This document shows, piece by piece, positions 16,881 through 26,311 of a DNA stretch of 41,504 nucleotides (position 1 is the stretch's first letter; every line of letters starts with the position of its first letter). This DNA is from Beijerinckiaceae bacterium (GTDB lineage: Bacteria > Pseudomonadota > Alphaproteobacteria > Rhizobiales > Beijerinckiaceae): contig CANGOK010000003.1 in the NCBI GenBank assembly GCA_947455285.1, positions 1-41,504 of the forward strand, in the 5' to 3' direction. The position numbers were made by a program, and so were the translations under genes. The notes beneath the pieces were generated by a model that was given only the letters and a program-made list of their open reading frames with translations, had not been told where the DNA came from and did not search any database.

Positions 16881-17921
16881 ATGGCCCTCGCTCCTGTCAT
16901 CGACTGGACGGGCAAGAAGAGGGTCAATCTGGCCCTGCAGGGTGGCGGCGCCCATGGCGCCTTCACCTGGGGGGTGCTGGACGCCATCCTCGAAGACGGG
17001 CGCCTTGATATAGAAGGCATCACCGGCACCAGCGCCGGGGCGATGAACGCGGTCGTCTTCGCGCAAGGCTATCTGCAGCGCGGGCGCGAGGGCGCGCGCA
17101 AAGCGCTTGAAGACTTCTGGTCGCAGGTCAGCGACAAGGGCTCGATGGGTCCGACCGAGCGCAAGCTATTCGAAGCCTTCTTCAAACCCTTCGGCTACGA
17201 GGCCTCGCTCAGTTACTGGTGGGTCGATTTCGTCACCCATTATGCGAGCCCCTATGACTACAACCCCCTCGACATCAACCCGCTGCGCGATCTTCTGACC
17301 TGCACCATCGATTTCAATAAGGTGCGCGCCTGCGACGAAATCAAGATTTTCGTTGGCGCTACCAACGTAAAGACCGGAAAGGTCGCCATCTTCAAACGCG
17401 AAGAATTGACCGCCGACCACATTATGGCCTCGGCCTGTCTGCCCACCATTTTTAAGGCCGTGGAGATCGGTGGCGAGTTCTATTGGGACGGCGGCTATTC
17501 GGGCAATCCGCCCCTGTTTCCGCTGTTTTATGAGACAAATTCTCCTGACGTGATAATCGTTCAGATCAACCCGATAGAACGGGACAGCACGCCCCACAGC
17601 GTGACCGAAATCCAAAACCGTCTGAACGAAATCACCTTCAACGGGACGCTTCTGCGCGAATTGCGCGCCATCGAATTCGTCCAGCGACTGCTCGATCAGG
17701 GCAAGATCTCCCACAAAGACTATGTGCGCCCCTTCATGCACCGGATCGACGGCGCTGATCCCCTGAAGCAATTTTCCGCCGCCTCGAAGCTGGATGCTTC
17801 ATGGACGTCGCTCACCGCCATTCGTGACATCGGGCGCACGGCCGCCCATGCGTGGCTCGCCGCAAATTATGACAGCATCGGCATGTGCGACACCATGGAT
17901 CTGCAGGCTGCTTTCGGGTGA
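16881..17921 (+). CDS. patatin-like phospholipase/esterase
   Basis: A protein of 346 residues with the patatin catalytic dyad: oxyanion loop GGGAHG (21-26), nucleophile S51 in GTSAG (49-53) and D203 in DGGYSGNPP. No signal peptide or transmembrane segment is evident, so it is probably cytoplasmic. Patatins hydrolyse acyl esters, mostly phospholipids. Its place 6 bases after 3-hydroxybutyrate dehydrogenase suggests it could supply hydroxyacyl or acyl substrates, for example from polyhydroxybutyrate granules or their lipid surface. That role is inference from operon context. Confidence 0.9.
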   Translation: MALAPVIDWTGKKRVNLALQGGGAHGAFTWGVLDAILEDGRLDIEGITGTSAGAMNAVVFAQGYLQRGREGARKALEDFWSQVSDKGSMGPTERKLFEAFFKPFGYEASLSYWWVDFVTHYASPYDYNPLDINPLRDLLTCTIDFNKVRACDEIKIFVGATNVKTGKVAIFKREELTADHIMASACLPTIFKAVEIGGEFYWDGGYSGNPPLFPLFYETNSPDVIIVQINPIERDSTPHSVTEIQNRLNEITFNGTLLRELRAIEFVQRLLDQGKISHKDYVRPFMHRIDGADPLKQFSAASKLDASWTSLTAIRDIGRTAAHAWLAANYDSIGMCDTMDLQAAFG

Positions 17922-18030
17922 GCGATCGCCAACGGCGCTTTGTTACAGCCGCACTTAAATTAAACAGTTCCAAGGAAAGATACGGCGCCCTACGTTTCTT
18001 CGGCGCCGCTTATCGCCGCCGAAGGAGTAA

Positions 18031-18471
18031 ATGATGAACCGCACCCTTTTGATCTCCGCCATCATGGCCGCCAGCATCACCTCGGCCATCGGACAGAGCG
18101 ATCCGATCGCGGCCCGCAGGGACACGATGAAGGCGATTGCGAAGGCCAATGGTGACGTCGGCAAGATCTCGAAAGGTGAGGCGCCGTTCAAGCTTGAAAC
18201 CGTACAGGCTGCGCTGAAGGTCATGGCGGAAGGCTCAAAGGCGATGCCTGGCCTCTATCCCGAGACGGCGAAAGCGGGCGGCGAGACGCGGGCGCTGCCG
18301 AAAATCTGGGACGCCAAGGCTGACTTCAACGCTCAATGGGAAAAGTTCGGCAAGGACGCGATGGAAGCTGCGGCGAAAATCACCGATGAAGCCTCATTCA
18401 AGGCTGCCTACGGCGCCGTGGTCAAGAATTGCGACGGCTGCCACGACGTCTATCGCGCGCCGAAATCCTGA
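18031..18471 (+). CDS. cytochrome c' (class II cytochrome c)
   Basis: A product of 146 residues with a signal peptide ending near SAIG-Q (about residue 21). The four-helix cytochrome c' fold has its single haem motif at the C-terminus, NCDGCH (C134, C137, H138), as class II cytochromes do. AAGGAG (18022-18027) precedes two consecutive ATGs (18031, 18034); spacing favours the second. Periplasmic cytochromes of this class carry electrons or bind NO. It overlaps the next gene by one base (TGATG), so translation is probably coupled and the two may act together. A 7-bp hairpin (17983-17989 with 18002-18008) lies in the leader. Confidence 0.9.
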   Translation: MMNRTLLISAIMAASITSAIGQSDPIAARRDTMKAIAKANGDVGKISKGEAPFKLETVQAALKVMAEGSKAMPGLYPETAKAGGETRALPKIWDAKADFNAQWEKFGKDAMEAAAKITDEASFKAAYGAVVKNCDGCHDVYRAPKS

Positions 18472-19394
18472 TGCGCACGCGCACGCTGCTCGTCCTAAGC
18501 TTGGCCGCCTGCGCCGCCGCAGGCTGGGCCTTGAGCGCCGCCAACCCCGCCGTCATCCCAAATTTGGCGGGGCTTGAGGGCGCGGGCGACGCGCAGCGTG
18601 GCAAGGTCTTTTTCGACGCGGGCGGTTGCTCGTCCTGCCATGCGACGCCGGGACAGGATGACCGGCTGAAGCTTGGCGGCGGGCTTGAGCTGAAGTCGCC
18701 CTTCGGCTCCTTCATAGCGCCGAACATCTCGTCGCATCCCGGGTATGGCATCGGCGCATGGAAGGTCGCCGATCTCGTCTACGCCATGCAGGCCGGCGTA
18801 TCCCCATCGGGCCAGCACTATTATCCGGCCTTTCCCTACACGACCTATGCGCGCGCAAAGACCGCCGACATCGCTGATCTCATGGCCTACTTGCGCACGC
18901 TTCCGCAGGTCGAGGGCAAGGCGCCTGAACACAGGCTCGATTTTCCGTTTAATATCCGCAGGGGCGTCGGGTTCTGGAAATTGGTCAATTTCGCCCCCAG
19001 ACACTTGTCGAACGATTTCACACATGACGCTTCGTGGAACCGTGGGCGCTACCTGACGGAAGCTTTCGGCCATTGCGCGGAGTGCCACTCAACACGCGAT
19101 CAAACCGGCGCCATCAACGAGACATTCCGCTATGCCGGCGGCGTCGACATGGAAGGCGGGAAGTGGGTTCCCAACATCACTCAGCACAAGAGCGGCATCG
19201 CCGACTGGAGCGCTAAGGACATCGCCTGGATGCTGAAGAGCGGCGACACGCCAGATGGCGACGTCGTGGGAGGCTCCATGAAAAGCGTCGTCAAGAACAT
19301 GGCGGAGCTGCCCGACGCAGACCGCGACGCCATCGCGCTTTACATAAAGTCCCTGCCCGCGCGTGCGAGCGGGCCAAAGCCACCGAAGAATTAG
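18471..19394 (+). CDS. dihaem cytochrome c
   Basis: A protein of 307 residues starting MRTRTLL at the TGATG overlap with the cytochrome c' gene. An upstream in-frame ATG at 18429 lies inside that gene and is rejected. An N-terminal signal or anchor spans about 5-22. Two haem motifs are present: CSSCH (53-57) and CAECH (202-206), each followed by a class I cytochrome c domain with a distal methionine region. The layout resembles the cytochrome subunits that take electrons from molybdenum or flavin dehydrogenases to the respiratory chain. No dehydrogenase subunit is adjacent, so the electron donor is unknown. Confidence 0.88.
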   Translation: MRTRTLLVLSLAACAAAGWALSAANPAVIPNLAGLEGAGDAQRGKVFFDAGGCSSCHATPGQDDRLKLGGGLELKSPFGSFIAPNISSHPGYGIGAWKVADLVYAMQAGVSPSGQHYYPAFPYTTYARAKTADIADLMAYLRTLPQVEGKAPEHRLDFPFNIRRGVGFWKLVNFAPRHLSNDFTHDASWNRGRYLTEAFGHCAECHSTRDQTGAINETFRYAGGVDMEGGKWVPNITQHKSGIADWSAKDIAWMLKSGDTPDGDVVGGSMKSVVKNMAELPDADRDAIALYIKSLPARASGPKPPKN

Positions 19395-19403
19395 GGCTTC
19401 CGC

Positions 19404-20588
19404 TCAGCCTCGCTTGAGCCAACCGCCAATGCGCTTCACGCCCTCGCGCACTGCGGCCTCGCTGCCGGCGAATGAGAGGCGCATGGTGTGGCGCCCGCGC
19501 GCGCGATCGAAATCTAGGCCGGGCGTCACCGCGACGCCCGCCTCATGTAAAATTCGCTTGCAGAAATCGCCGGAGTCATCGGTCAAGCGGCTGATGTCGA
19601 CATAGACATAAAACGCGCCGTCGACCGGTTGGAAATCGCCAAGGCCCATGGCGGGGAGTTCTTGCAGCAAGAGCGCGCGATTGCGCGCATAACCCGCCTT
19701 CACCAATTCCAGCTCATCAATGGCGTGAAAAGCCGCCTCTGCGCCGACCTGACTGAGGAACGGCGCTGAGATCGCAAGGCTCTGTTGCAGGCGTTCGACG
19801 GGCCGAACCAGGTTATCCGGCAGCACCAGCCAGCCAATGCGCCAACCCGTCATGCAGAAATATTTGGAGAAGGAATTCACCACCACCGCATTCGCGGAAT
19901 AAGCGAGCGCGGTCGCCGCCGGACGCTCATAGGTCAGTCCGTGGTAGATCTCATCCGAGATGAAGCGAATGCCAAGCCTGTCGCAAGTTTCGCAAACGGC
20001 TTTCAATTCGTCATCGCCCATCATCACGCCAGAGGGATTCGAGGGGCTCATCAGCAGCACGCCCTGAAGCGGCGAACGCGCATGTTCCACCTCGATCATG
20101 CGTGCGGTGACGACATAGCGGGTCTGCGGCCCGGTTTCGAGGGAAACGCTTTCGATGCCCAGCGCCTGAAAAATATTTAAATAAGCAGGGTAGCCGGGCG
20201 CAGCCACAGCCACGCGTGCGCCTTGATCAAACAAGGCCAGAAACGAAAGCACGAAGGCGCTCGACGACCCCGTGGTGACTACGACGCAGGCAGGATCGAC
20301 TGCGACGCCATAGGACGCCTTGTAGTGAGCGGCGATGCGCGCACGCAGGCTGGGCCGTCCTAAAGCTTCGGTGTAGCCGATGCGACCGCCATCAAGCGCA
20401 GCGCGGGCGGCTTCCAGCACCGGTCTCGGCGCAGGCGCGCCAGGCTCGCCAAGCTCCAGATGCACAATGTCGCGCCCCGCCCGCTCCAACATTCCCGCCG
20501 CGCCCAAAACGTCCATGGCGATAAAGGGCGCGACCCTGCTGCGAAGCGAAGGCTCGAAAATTGCGACTTTTCCAGAGATTTCGGTCAT
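19404..20588 (-). CDS. pyridoxal-phosphate aminotransferase, class I/II
   Basis: A protein of 394 residues with the fold-type I pattern: GYTEALGRPSLR (71-82), NPSG with N184, D212 and Y215 in SDEIYHG, the Schiff-base lysine K242 in NSFSKYFCMTGWRIG, and R250. The C-terminal substrate-binding Arg lies in the RHTMRLSF segment. The group includes aspartate, aromatic and other aminotransferases; donor and acceptor are not clear from sequence. It is convergent with the dihaem cytochrome gene (9 bases between stops) and divergent from the M48 protease gene. Confidence 0.88.
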   Translation of the reverse strand: MTEISGKVAIFEPSLRSRVAPFIAMDVLGAAGMLERAGRDIVHLELGEPGAPAPRPVLEAARAALDGGRIGYTEALGRPSLRARIAAHYKASYGVAVDPACVVVTTGSSSAFVLSFLALFDQGARVAVAAPGYPAYLNIFQALGIESVSLETGPQTRYVVTARMIEVEHARSPLQGVLLMSPSNPSGVMMGDDELKAVCETCDRLGIRFISDEIYHGLTYERPAATALAYSANAVVVNSFSKYFCMTGWRIGWLVLPDNLVRPVERLQQSLAISAPFLSQVGAEAAFHAIDELELVKAGYARNRALLLQELPAMGLGDFQPVDGAFYVYVDISRLTDDSGDFCKRILHEAGVAVTPGLDFDRARGRHTMRLSFAGSEAAVREGVKRIGGWLKRG

Positions 20589-20675
20589 CTTCGTCCGCGC
20601 TCTCCTGTTGCGTCTCGCGCCTTCGCCAAGTTAACGCCATAATGCGCGCGCTTCCCTCGTAGGAAGACTCACGGG

Positions 20676-22106
20676 ATGACGAAGATGGTTCAGGTGGTTC
20701 GGTCGACCCCTATCAGCAAGGTGACGAAGGCGCCAGCGCGCTTGACGGCCCTATTGCTGACACTGGCGACCGCCATGACGCCATCGGCCCGCGCGCAAGA
20801 TCAAGGCCCTGGCCAGAACACGCCGGGCGTCATCCGCGACGCCGAAGTCGAACAATTGCTTCGCGACTACGCCACGCCAATCTTCCGGGCGGCGGGCGTC
20901 AATGGCGGCGCCACGAAAATCATTCTCATCGGCGACCGCAGCTTCAACGCATTCGTCGCCAATGGCCGCAAGATCTTCGTCAATGTCGGCGCAATCATGG
21001 AGGCCAAGGCCCCGAGCGAAATCATTGGCGTGCTGGCCCACGAGACCGGCCATATCGCGGGTGGACATCTGGCGGGCATTCACGCGGAAATGGCCAAGGC
21101 CCAGATCTTCGCCATCGCGGGCATGCTGGTCGGCGCTGGCGGCATGGTGGCGACGTCGCGCAACAATCGCCCGGGATCGCAGGTGGGCGCTGATGCGGTT
21201 GGCCAGATGGGCATGCTGCTTGGGCCACAGGAGCTGGTGCGCCGATCGATCCTTTCCTACGTGCGCTCGCAGGAGGAAGCCGCCGACCGTGCGGCGGTGA
21301 AATATCTCGAAAGCACCGGCCAATCCGCCAGGGGACTTTTGGCGACGCTCGAGCGGTTCGAAAATGAATCGCTCTTCAAGACCTCATCAATCGATCCCTA
21401 TACGCTCTCCCATCCCCTGCCCCGCGAACGCCTGTCGAATCTTGAAAGCGCCGCCAAGGCGAGCCCCACCTTCAAGGCGACCGAACAACCGGCCCTGCAG
21501 GCGCGGCACGATCTCGCCCGCGCCAAACTCGTCGGCTTCATGGGAACGCCCGCCGAGATTGGGCGGCGCTATCCCGTTTCGGATCAGTCATTGGCGGCCA
21601 AATACGCTCGCGCCGTTTCAGCCTACCGCTTTGGGCGACTCGCGGACGCACAGTCCCAAGTTGACGCCCTGATCGCGGCCCAGCCCAACAATCCCTATTT
21701 CCATGAGTTCAAGGGTCAGGCGCTGCTCGAATCCGGCAGGGCGCGCGAGTCGCTGGCGCCGCTGCGCAAAGCCGTGAGCCTCGCCCCCAATGGCCTGCCC
21801 ATTAGGGTGCTGCTTGGCCACGCGCTCGTCGCCGCCGAACAGGCCGACGAAGCCGTAAAGACGCTGACGCAGGTCACGCAAAGCGACCCAGAAGATGGCG
21901 AGGCCTTTCAGTATCTCGCCATGGCCTATGACAAGAAGGGCAATGTGCCCCAGTCTCAACTCGCCGCTGCGCAGGGCTTTTTTCTGAACGGGCGCTATGT
22001 AGAGGCCAGAACACAGGCGGACCGAGCCAAGCGGCAGTTTGCTGAGGGGTCGCCCGGCTGGCTGAAGGCGGACGACATTCTCAACTATCGCCCGCCCAAA
22101 TTCTGA
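20676..22106 (+). CDS. periplasmic M48 metalloprotease with TPR domain (BepA-like)
   Basis: A protein of 476 residues. A signal peptide ends near SARA (37-40). The M48 zinc site is HETGH (122-126), with the third ligand Glu in SQEEAADRAA. The C-terminal 170 residues are tetratricopeptide repeats (KYARAVSAYRFGRLADAQSQ, GRARESLAPLRKAV, DEAVKTLTQV). This is the arrangement of BepA/YfgC, which assists or degrades outer-membrane proteins such as LptD during assembly. The following DsbA-like gene, 33 bases on, fits a shared role in envelope protein folding. Confidence 0.9.
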   Translation: MTKMVQVVRSTPISKVTKAPARLTALLLTLATAMTPSARAQDQGPGQNTPGVIRDAEVEQLLRDYATPIFRAAGVNGGATKIILIGDRSFNAFVANGRKIFVNVGAIMEAKAPSEIIGVLAHETGHIAGGHLAGIHAEMAKAQIFAIAGMLVGAGGMVATSRNNRPGSQVGADAVGQMGMLLGPQELVRRSILSYVRSQEEAADRAAVKYLESTGQSARGLLATLERFENESLFKTSSIDPYTLSHPLPRERLSNLESAAKASPTFKATEQPALQARHDLARAKLVGFMGTPAEIGRRYPVSDQSLAAKYARAVSAYRFGRLADAQSQVDALIAAQPNNPYFHEFKGQALLESGRARESLAPLRKAVSLAPNGLPIRVLLGHALVAAEQADEAVKTLTQVTQSDPEDGEAFQYLAMAYDKKGNVPQSQLAAAQGFFLNGRYVEARTQADRAKRQFAEGSPGWLKADDILNYRPPKF

Positions 22107-22139
22107 CGACGCACGCGCCACCCTTTTTGGAGCTACAGC

Positions 22140-22931
22140 ATGTCTTTCGCCTCATACCGCCAGCGCCTGCAGGGCCTCGTAATGGCGCTCGCGCTTGGAC
22201 TTGGCGCATTTGTCAGCCTCGCCGCCCCCGCCAAAGCGGAGCTCAGCCCCGCCCAGCGCGCGGAAATCGAAGGCGTCATCAAGGATTACCTCATCAAGAA
22301 CCCCGATGTGATCCGCGAGGTTCTGACGGAGATGGAGCGGCGTCAAAAGGCCGATGAAGAGGCCGCCAGGACCAAGGCTGTCACCGACCTTGCGCCGCAA
22401 CTCTTCGATTCGCCCCGTCAGGCGGTGCTTGGCAATCCAAACGGCAAAATCACGCTGGTTGAGTTCTTCGATTATAACTGCGGCTATTGCAAAAAGGCTC
22501 TCGACGATGTCGCGCGGTTGGTGAAATCCGAACCCGATCTGCGCCTCATCATCAAGGACTTCCCAGTTCTGGGGCCAGGCTCTGTAGAAGCCGCCGAGAT
22601 CGCCACCGCCATGCGCAATCAGGCCAAGGGTGATAAATACTGGCAGTACCACACGAAACTCCTGTCGACCCGTGGTCAGGTCGGCAAGGCGCAGGCTCTG
22701 AGCGTGGCGAAGGAGCTTGGGGCGGACATGGACCGCCTCTCCAAGGACGCCGCTAGCCCCGAGACGCGCGCCAGCTTGCAGGAAGTGATGCTGATCGCCG
22801 ACAAGCTGCAACTGACGGGCACGCCGACCTTCGTGCTCGGCGACGAAGTGATCGTGGGCGCCGTGGGTCAGGACGAATTGCGCGTCCGGATCGGCAATAT
22901 GCGCAAGTGCGGCAAAACCACCTGCGGTTGA
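22140..22931 (+). CDS. DsbA-family thiol-disulfide oxidoreductase
   Basis: A product of 263 residues. A signal peptide ends near AKA (31-33). An N-terminal helical region (AEIEGVIKDYLIKNPDVIREVLTEMERRQ) precedes the thioredoxin domain, as in ScsC/BdbD-like and Com1-like proteins, where it can mediate oligomerisation. The active site is CGYC (C114, C117) and the cis-proline loop is TGTPTF. The protein ends MRKCGKTTCG, with two extra cysteines in the last eight residues. It likely forms or isomerises disulfides in the periplasm. Placement after the BepA-like gene supports an envelope quality-control pair. Confidence 0.9.
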   Translation: MSFASYRQRLQGLVMALALGLGAFVSLAAPAKAELSPAQRAEIEGVIKDYLIKNPDVIREVLTEMERRQKADEEAARTKAVTDLAPQLFDSPRQAVLGNPNGKITLVEFFDYNCGYCKKALDDVARLVKSEPDLRLIIKDFPVLGPGSVEAAEIATAMRNQAKGDKYWQYHTKLLSTRGQVGKAQALSVAKELGADMDRLSKDAASPETRASLQEVMLIADKLQLTGTPTFVLGDEVIVGAVGQDELRVRIGNMRKCGKTTCG

Positions 22932-23046
22932 GCGTTTAGCCACAGCACAATGGGCCGCATGGCTTCCCTCTCGCGCGCAATCGCGATAAGAGGGCGGTCC
23001 TGCGCTTGCTGGCGCTGCGTGAGTCTCCCTCCCCCACCAGAGCGAA

Positions 23047-23493
23047 ATGCCAGTCATCCACATCCTGAATGGTCCGAATCTGAACCTGCTCGGGACGCGA
23101 GAGCCGGCGACCTATGGGTCTTGCACGCTCGCGGATATCGAAGCGCGCCTGCGCGAGATCGCGGATGCGCGCGGGGCGACGATCGACTTCCGCCAATCCA
23201 ATCACGAGGGAGACCTCGTCACCTGGATTCAGGAAGCAGGCGCGGCGGGCGAACCGGTGATCCTGAACGCAGGCGCCTATACCCACACATCCATCGCCAT
23301 TCACGACGCGATCCGGGGCGCCAAGGCCCATGTGATCGAGGTGCATCTGTCGAATGTGCATGCGCGTGAGAGTTTCCGTCACCAGTCCTTCATCGCTCCG
23401 GTGGCCGCAGGCGTAATCCTCGGCTTTGGAGCCTTGTCCTATGAACTCGCGCTGGAAGCCGTTTTGGCGGACGCGCAGCAGAAGAAGAGCTGA
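23047..23493 (+). CDS. aroQ: 3-dehydroquinate dehydratase, type II
   Basis: A protein of 148 residues, the normal type II length. It starts with HILNGPNLNLLGTREPATYG (5-24), in which Y23 is the catalytic tyrosine. The segments QSNHEGDLVTWI, NAGAYTHTSIAIHDA and EVHLSNVHARESFRHQS complete the active site. It dehydrates 3-dehydroquinate in the shikimate pathway. It is the first gene of an aroQ-accB-accC unit (3 bases to accB), an arrangement widely kept in alphaproteobacteria. A hairpin (22966-22994, stem CCCTCT/AGAGGG plus CGCG/CGCG) lies in the leader. Confidence 0.95.
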   Translation: MPVIHILNGPNLNLLGTREPATYGSCTLADIEARLREIADARGATIDFRQSNHEGDLVTWIQEAGAAGEPVILNAGAYTHTSIAIHDAIRGAKAHVIEVHLSNVHARESFRHQSFIAPVAAGVILGFGALSYELALEAVLADAQQKKS

Positions 23494-23496
23494 CCT

Positions 23497-24132
23497 ATGA
23501 AGAAACCCCAAGCCAAGGCGGCCGCCGCCAAACGCGCGCCCGCGAAGAGCGCAGCCGCCAAGAAGGCGCCGGCCAAGGCCGCGGCAAAGAGCGCGCCAGC
23601 CAAGAAATCCGCCGCCCCCAAGGCTGCGCCCGCAAAGCCTGCGCAGACCAGCGGCGTGGACACGGGCCTCGTCGAGCAGCTCGCCGTCATCGTCGCCCAG
23701 CATGATCTTTCCGAGATTGAGGTCGATTTCGAGGGGCTGCATGTTCGCGTCGCGCGTCAGGCCGCGGTCGCAGCGCCCGTCATTCACGCGCCCGCCCAGC
23801 CCTTGGCTTATGCGGCTGCTCCCGCGCCCGCAGCAGCGCCTGCCGTCGCAGCCCCGCCGACGACGCTCTCCGTCCCCACACCTTCGGGCGCCGAGAACCC
23901 CGGCGCAGTGAAGTCCCCCATGGTCGGCACCGCCTATCTGCGCCCCTCGCCCGACGCCAAACCCTTCATTGAGGTAGGCGCACAGGTGAAGGCTGGCGAT
24001 AAGATCATGCTGATCGAGGCCATGAAGACCTTCAACGAAATCGTGGCTCCGCGCGGCGGCACTGTCACCGCCATTCTCGTCGAGGACGGCCAGCCCGTCG
24101 AATATGGCGAACCCCTGCTCGTGATCGAGTGA
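23497..24132 (+). CDS. accB: acetyl-CoA carboxylase biotin carboxyl carrier protein with Lys/Ala-rich N-terminal tail
   Basis: A protein of 211 residues, longer than the usual 150-165. Residues 1-52 are almost only Lys, Ala and Pro (units such as AKKAPAKAA), like histone H1 tails. The normal BCCP begins near 55 ([23 protein letters not shown]), followed by an Ala/Pro linker (88-130) and the biotinyl domain (135-211). The biotinylated lysine is K177 in EAMKTFNEI, where AMKM is more common. There is no other ATG that would remove the tail. It carries biotin for the first step of fatty-acid synthesis. accC follows directly. Confidence 0.93.
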   Translation: MKKPQAKAAAAKRAPAKSAAAKKAPAKAAAKSAPAKKSAAPKAAPAKPAQTSGVDTGLVEQLAVIVAQHDLSEIEVDFEGLHVRVARQAAVAAPVIHAPAQPLAYAAAPAPAAAPAVAAPPTTLSVPTPSGAENPGAVKSPMVGTAYLRPSPDAKPFIEVGAQVKAGDKIMLIEAMKTFNEIVAPRGGTVTAILVEDGQPVEYGEPLLVIE

Positions 24133-24155
24133 GCGACGCTCACCGGAAGGCCGTG

Positions 24156-25511
<1,356 letters not shown>

Positions 25512-25518
25512 GGCTTGG

Positions 25519-25540
25519 CCGCGCGCCTTATTGCGCGCGG
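25519..25540. terminator. GC-rich hairpin after accC (no T run)
   Basis: A perfect 8-bp stem, CCGCGCGC (25519-25526) with GCGCGCGG (25533-25540), loop CTTATT, 8 bases after the accC stop. It lacks a following T run, so it may slow polymerase or protect the 3' end rather than terminate alone. It also precedes the tRNA gene. TTGCGC (25531-25536), 17 bases before TATGTG (25554-25559), could serve as a weak tRNA promoter. Confidence 0.4.
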
Positions 25541-25605
25541 GCGACCATCAGGCTATGTGACTTGCGCTGGCGCCTTTGCGCTGGCCGGGCCTAAGGGCCA
25601 AATGT

Positions 25606-25682
25606 CGGGGTATGGCGCAGTCTGGTAGCGCATCTGCTTTGGGAGCAGAGGGTCGCAGGTTCGAATCCTGCTGCCCCGACCA
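25606..25682 (+). tRNA. tRNA-Pro (anticodon UGG)
   Basis: A 77-base cloverleaf including an encoded CCA end. The acceptor arm is CGGGGTA/TGCCCCG, with discriminator A at 25679 and CCA at 25680-25682. The anticodon stem TCTGC/GCAGA encloses loop TTTGGGA (25638-25644), with anticodon TGG at 25640-25642. The T arm has the GGTTCGAATCC core. The acceptor pair C1-G72 is typical of bacterial tRNA-Pro. UGG reads proline CCA and, by wobble, other CCN codons. Confidence 0.98.
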
Positions 25683-25870
25683 TTCGAAAACACTCAAGAT
25701 TCAGTCCGAAAGTTCATAGAACTAACCGGGACCTGTGGCTTACTGCTTCAAATTTTCAAAATTATCCGACAAGAGAGGGTCGCCGGAGTCCAAGTCACTC
25801 GATCGGCCTTCGAGGACGCAAGCTGGGGCGCGATGATCCCATCGAGACCATTCAATTCGGAGATCTGAGA
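25683..25870. other. interval between tRNA-Pro and the VOC gene
   Basis: No gene is seen. The stretch is more AT-rich than its surroundings and contains a small perfect dyad, AATTTT-C-AAAATT (25751-25763). No copy of the tRNA 3' end was found elsewhere in the window, so there is no evidence of an integrated element. Confidence 0.5.
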
Positions 25871-26287
25871 ATGCGCAGCCACTTCCACCTTGCCTACAAC
25901 GTCCGCGACCTTGACGATGCACGGCGTTTCTACGGTGGCGTGCTCGGCTGCCGTGAGGGCCGCAGCGCCCCGACCTGGGTCGATTTCGATTTCTTCGGAC
26001 ATGAAATCTCGCTTCATCTCGGCGAGCCTTTCCCGACAGCGCTAACCGGTCGCGTCGGCGACCACCTTGTGCCTATGCCGCACCTCGGAGTTGCTTTGCA
26101 GCTTGACGACTGGAAGGTCGTGGCTAAGCGATTGAGCGAGCAAGGGATCAAGTTCGAACTGGCCCCGAGCGTGCGCTTCGAGGGGCAACCGGGCGAACAG
26201 TGGACGATGTTCTTTTACGATCCCTCCGGCAATCCGATCGAGATAAAAGGCTTCCCCACGCTGGACGCGCTTTTCCAGACTGCCTGA
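25871..26287 (+). CDS. VOC-superfamily (glyoxalase/dioxygenase-like) protein
   Basis: A protein of 138 residues made of the paired beta-alpha-beta-beta-beta units of the vicinal oxygen chelate fold. Putative metal ligands are H6 in HFHLAYNV, H49 in HEISLHLG and E124 in NPIEIKGF. DARRFYGGVLGCREGR near 16-31 is the usual first-unit helix. Members include glyoxalase I, extradiol dioxygenases and resistance proteins; the reaction is not assigned. GGAG near 25859-25862 precedes the ATG. It stands alone between tRNA-Pro and the minus-strand DUF192 gene. Confidence 0.82.
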   Translation: MRSHFHLAYNVRDLDDARRFYGGVLGCREGRSAPTWVDFDFFGHEISLHLGEPFPTALTGRVGDHLVPMPHLGVALQLDDWKVVAKRLSEQGIKFELAPSVRFEGQPGEQWTMFFYDPSGNPIEIKGFPTLDALFQTA

Positions 26288-26311
26288 AGCGGGGAAATCA
26301 CCCTGTTGGCT

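Noticed and set aside
25606-25870. tRNA-Pro as an integration site for the following VOC gene
   Set aside because: No integrase and no second copy of the tRNA 3' end were found in the window; the lower GC alone is not enough.
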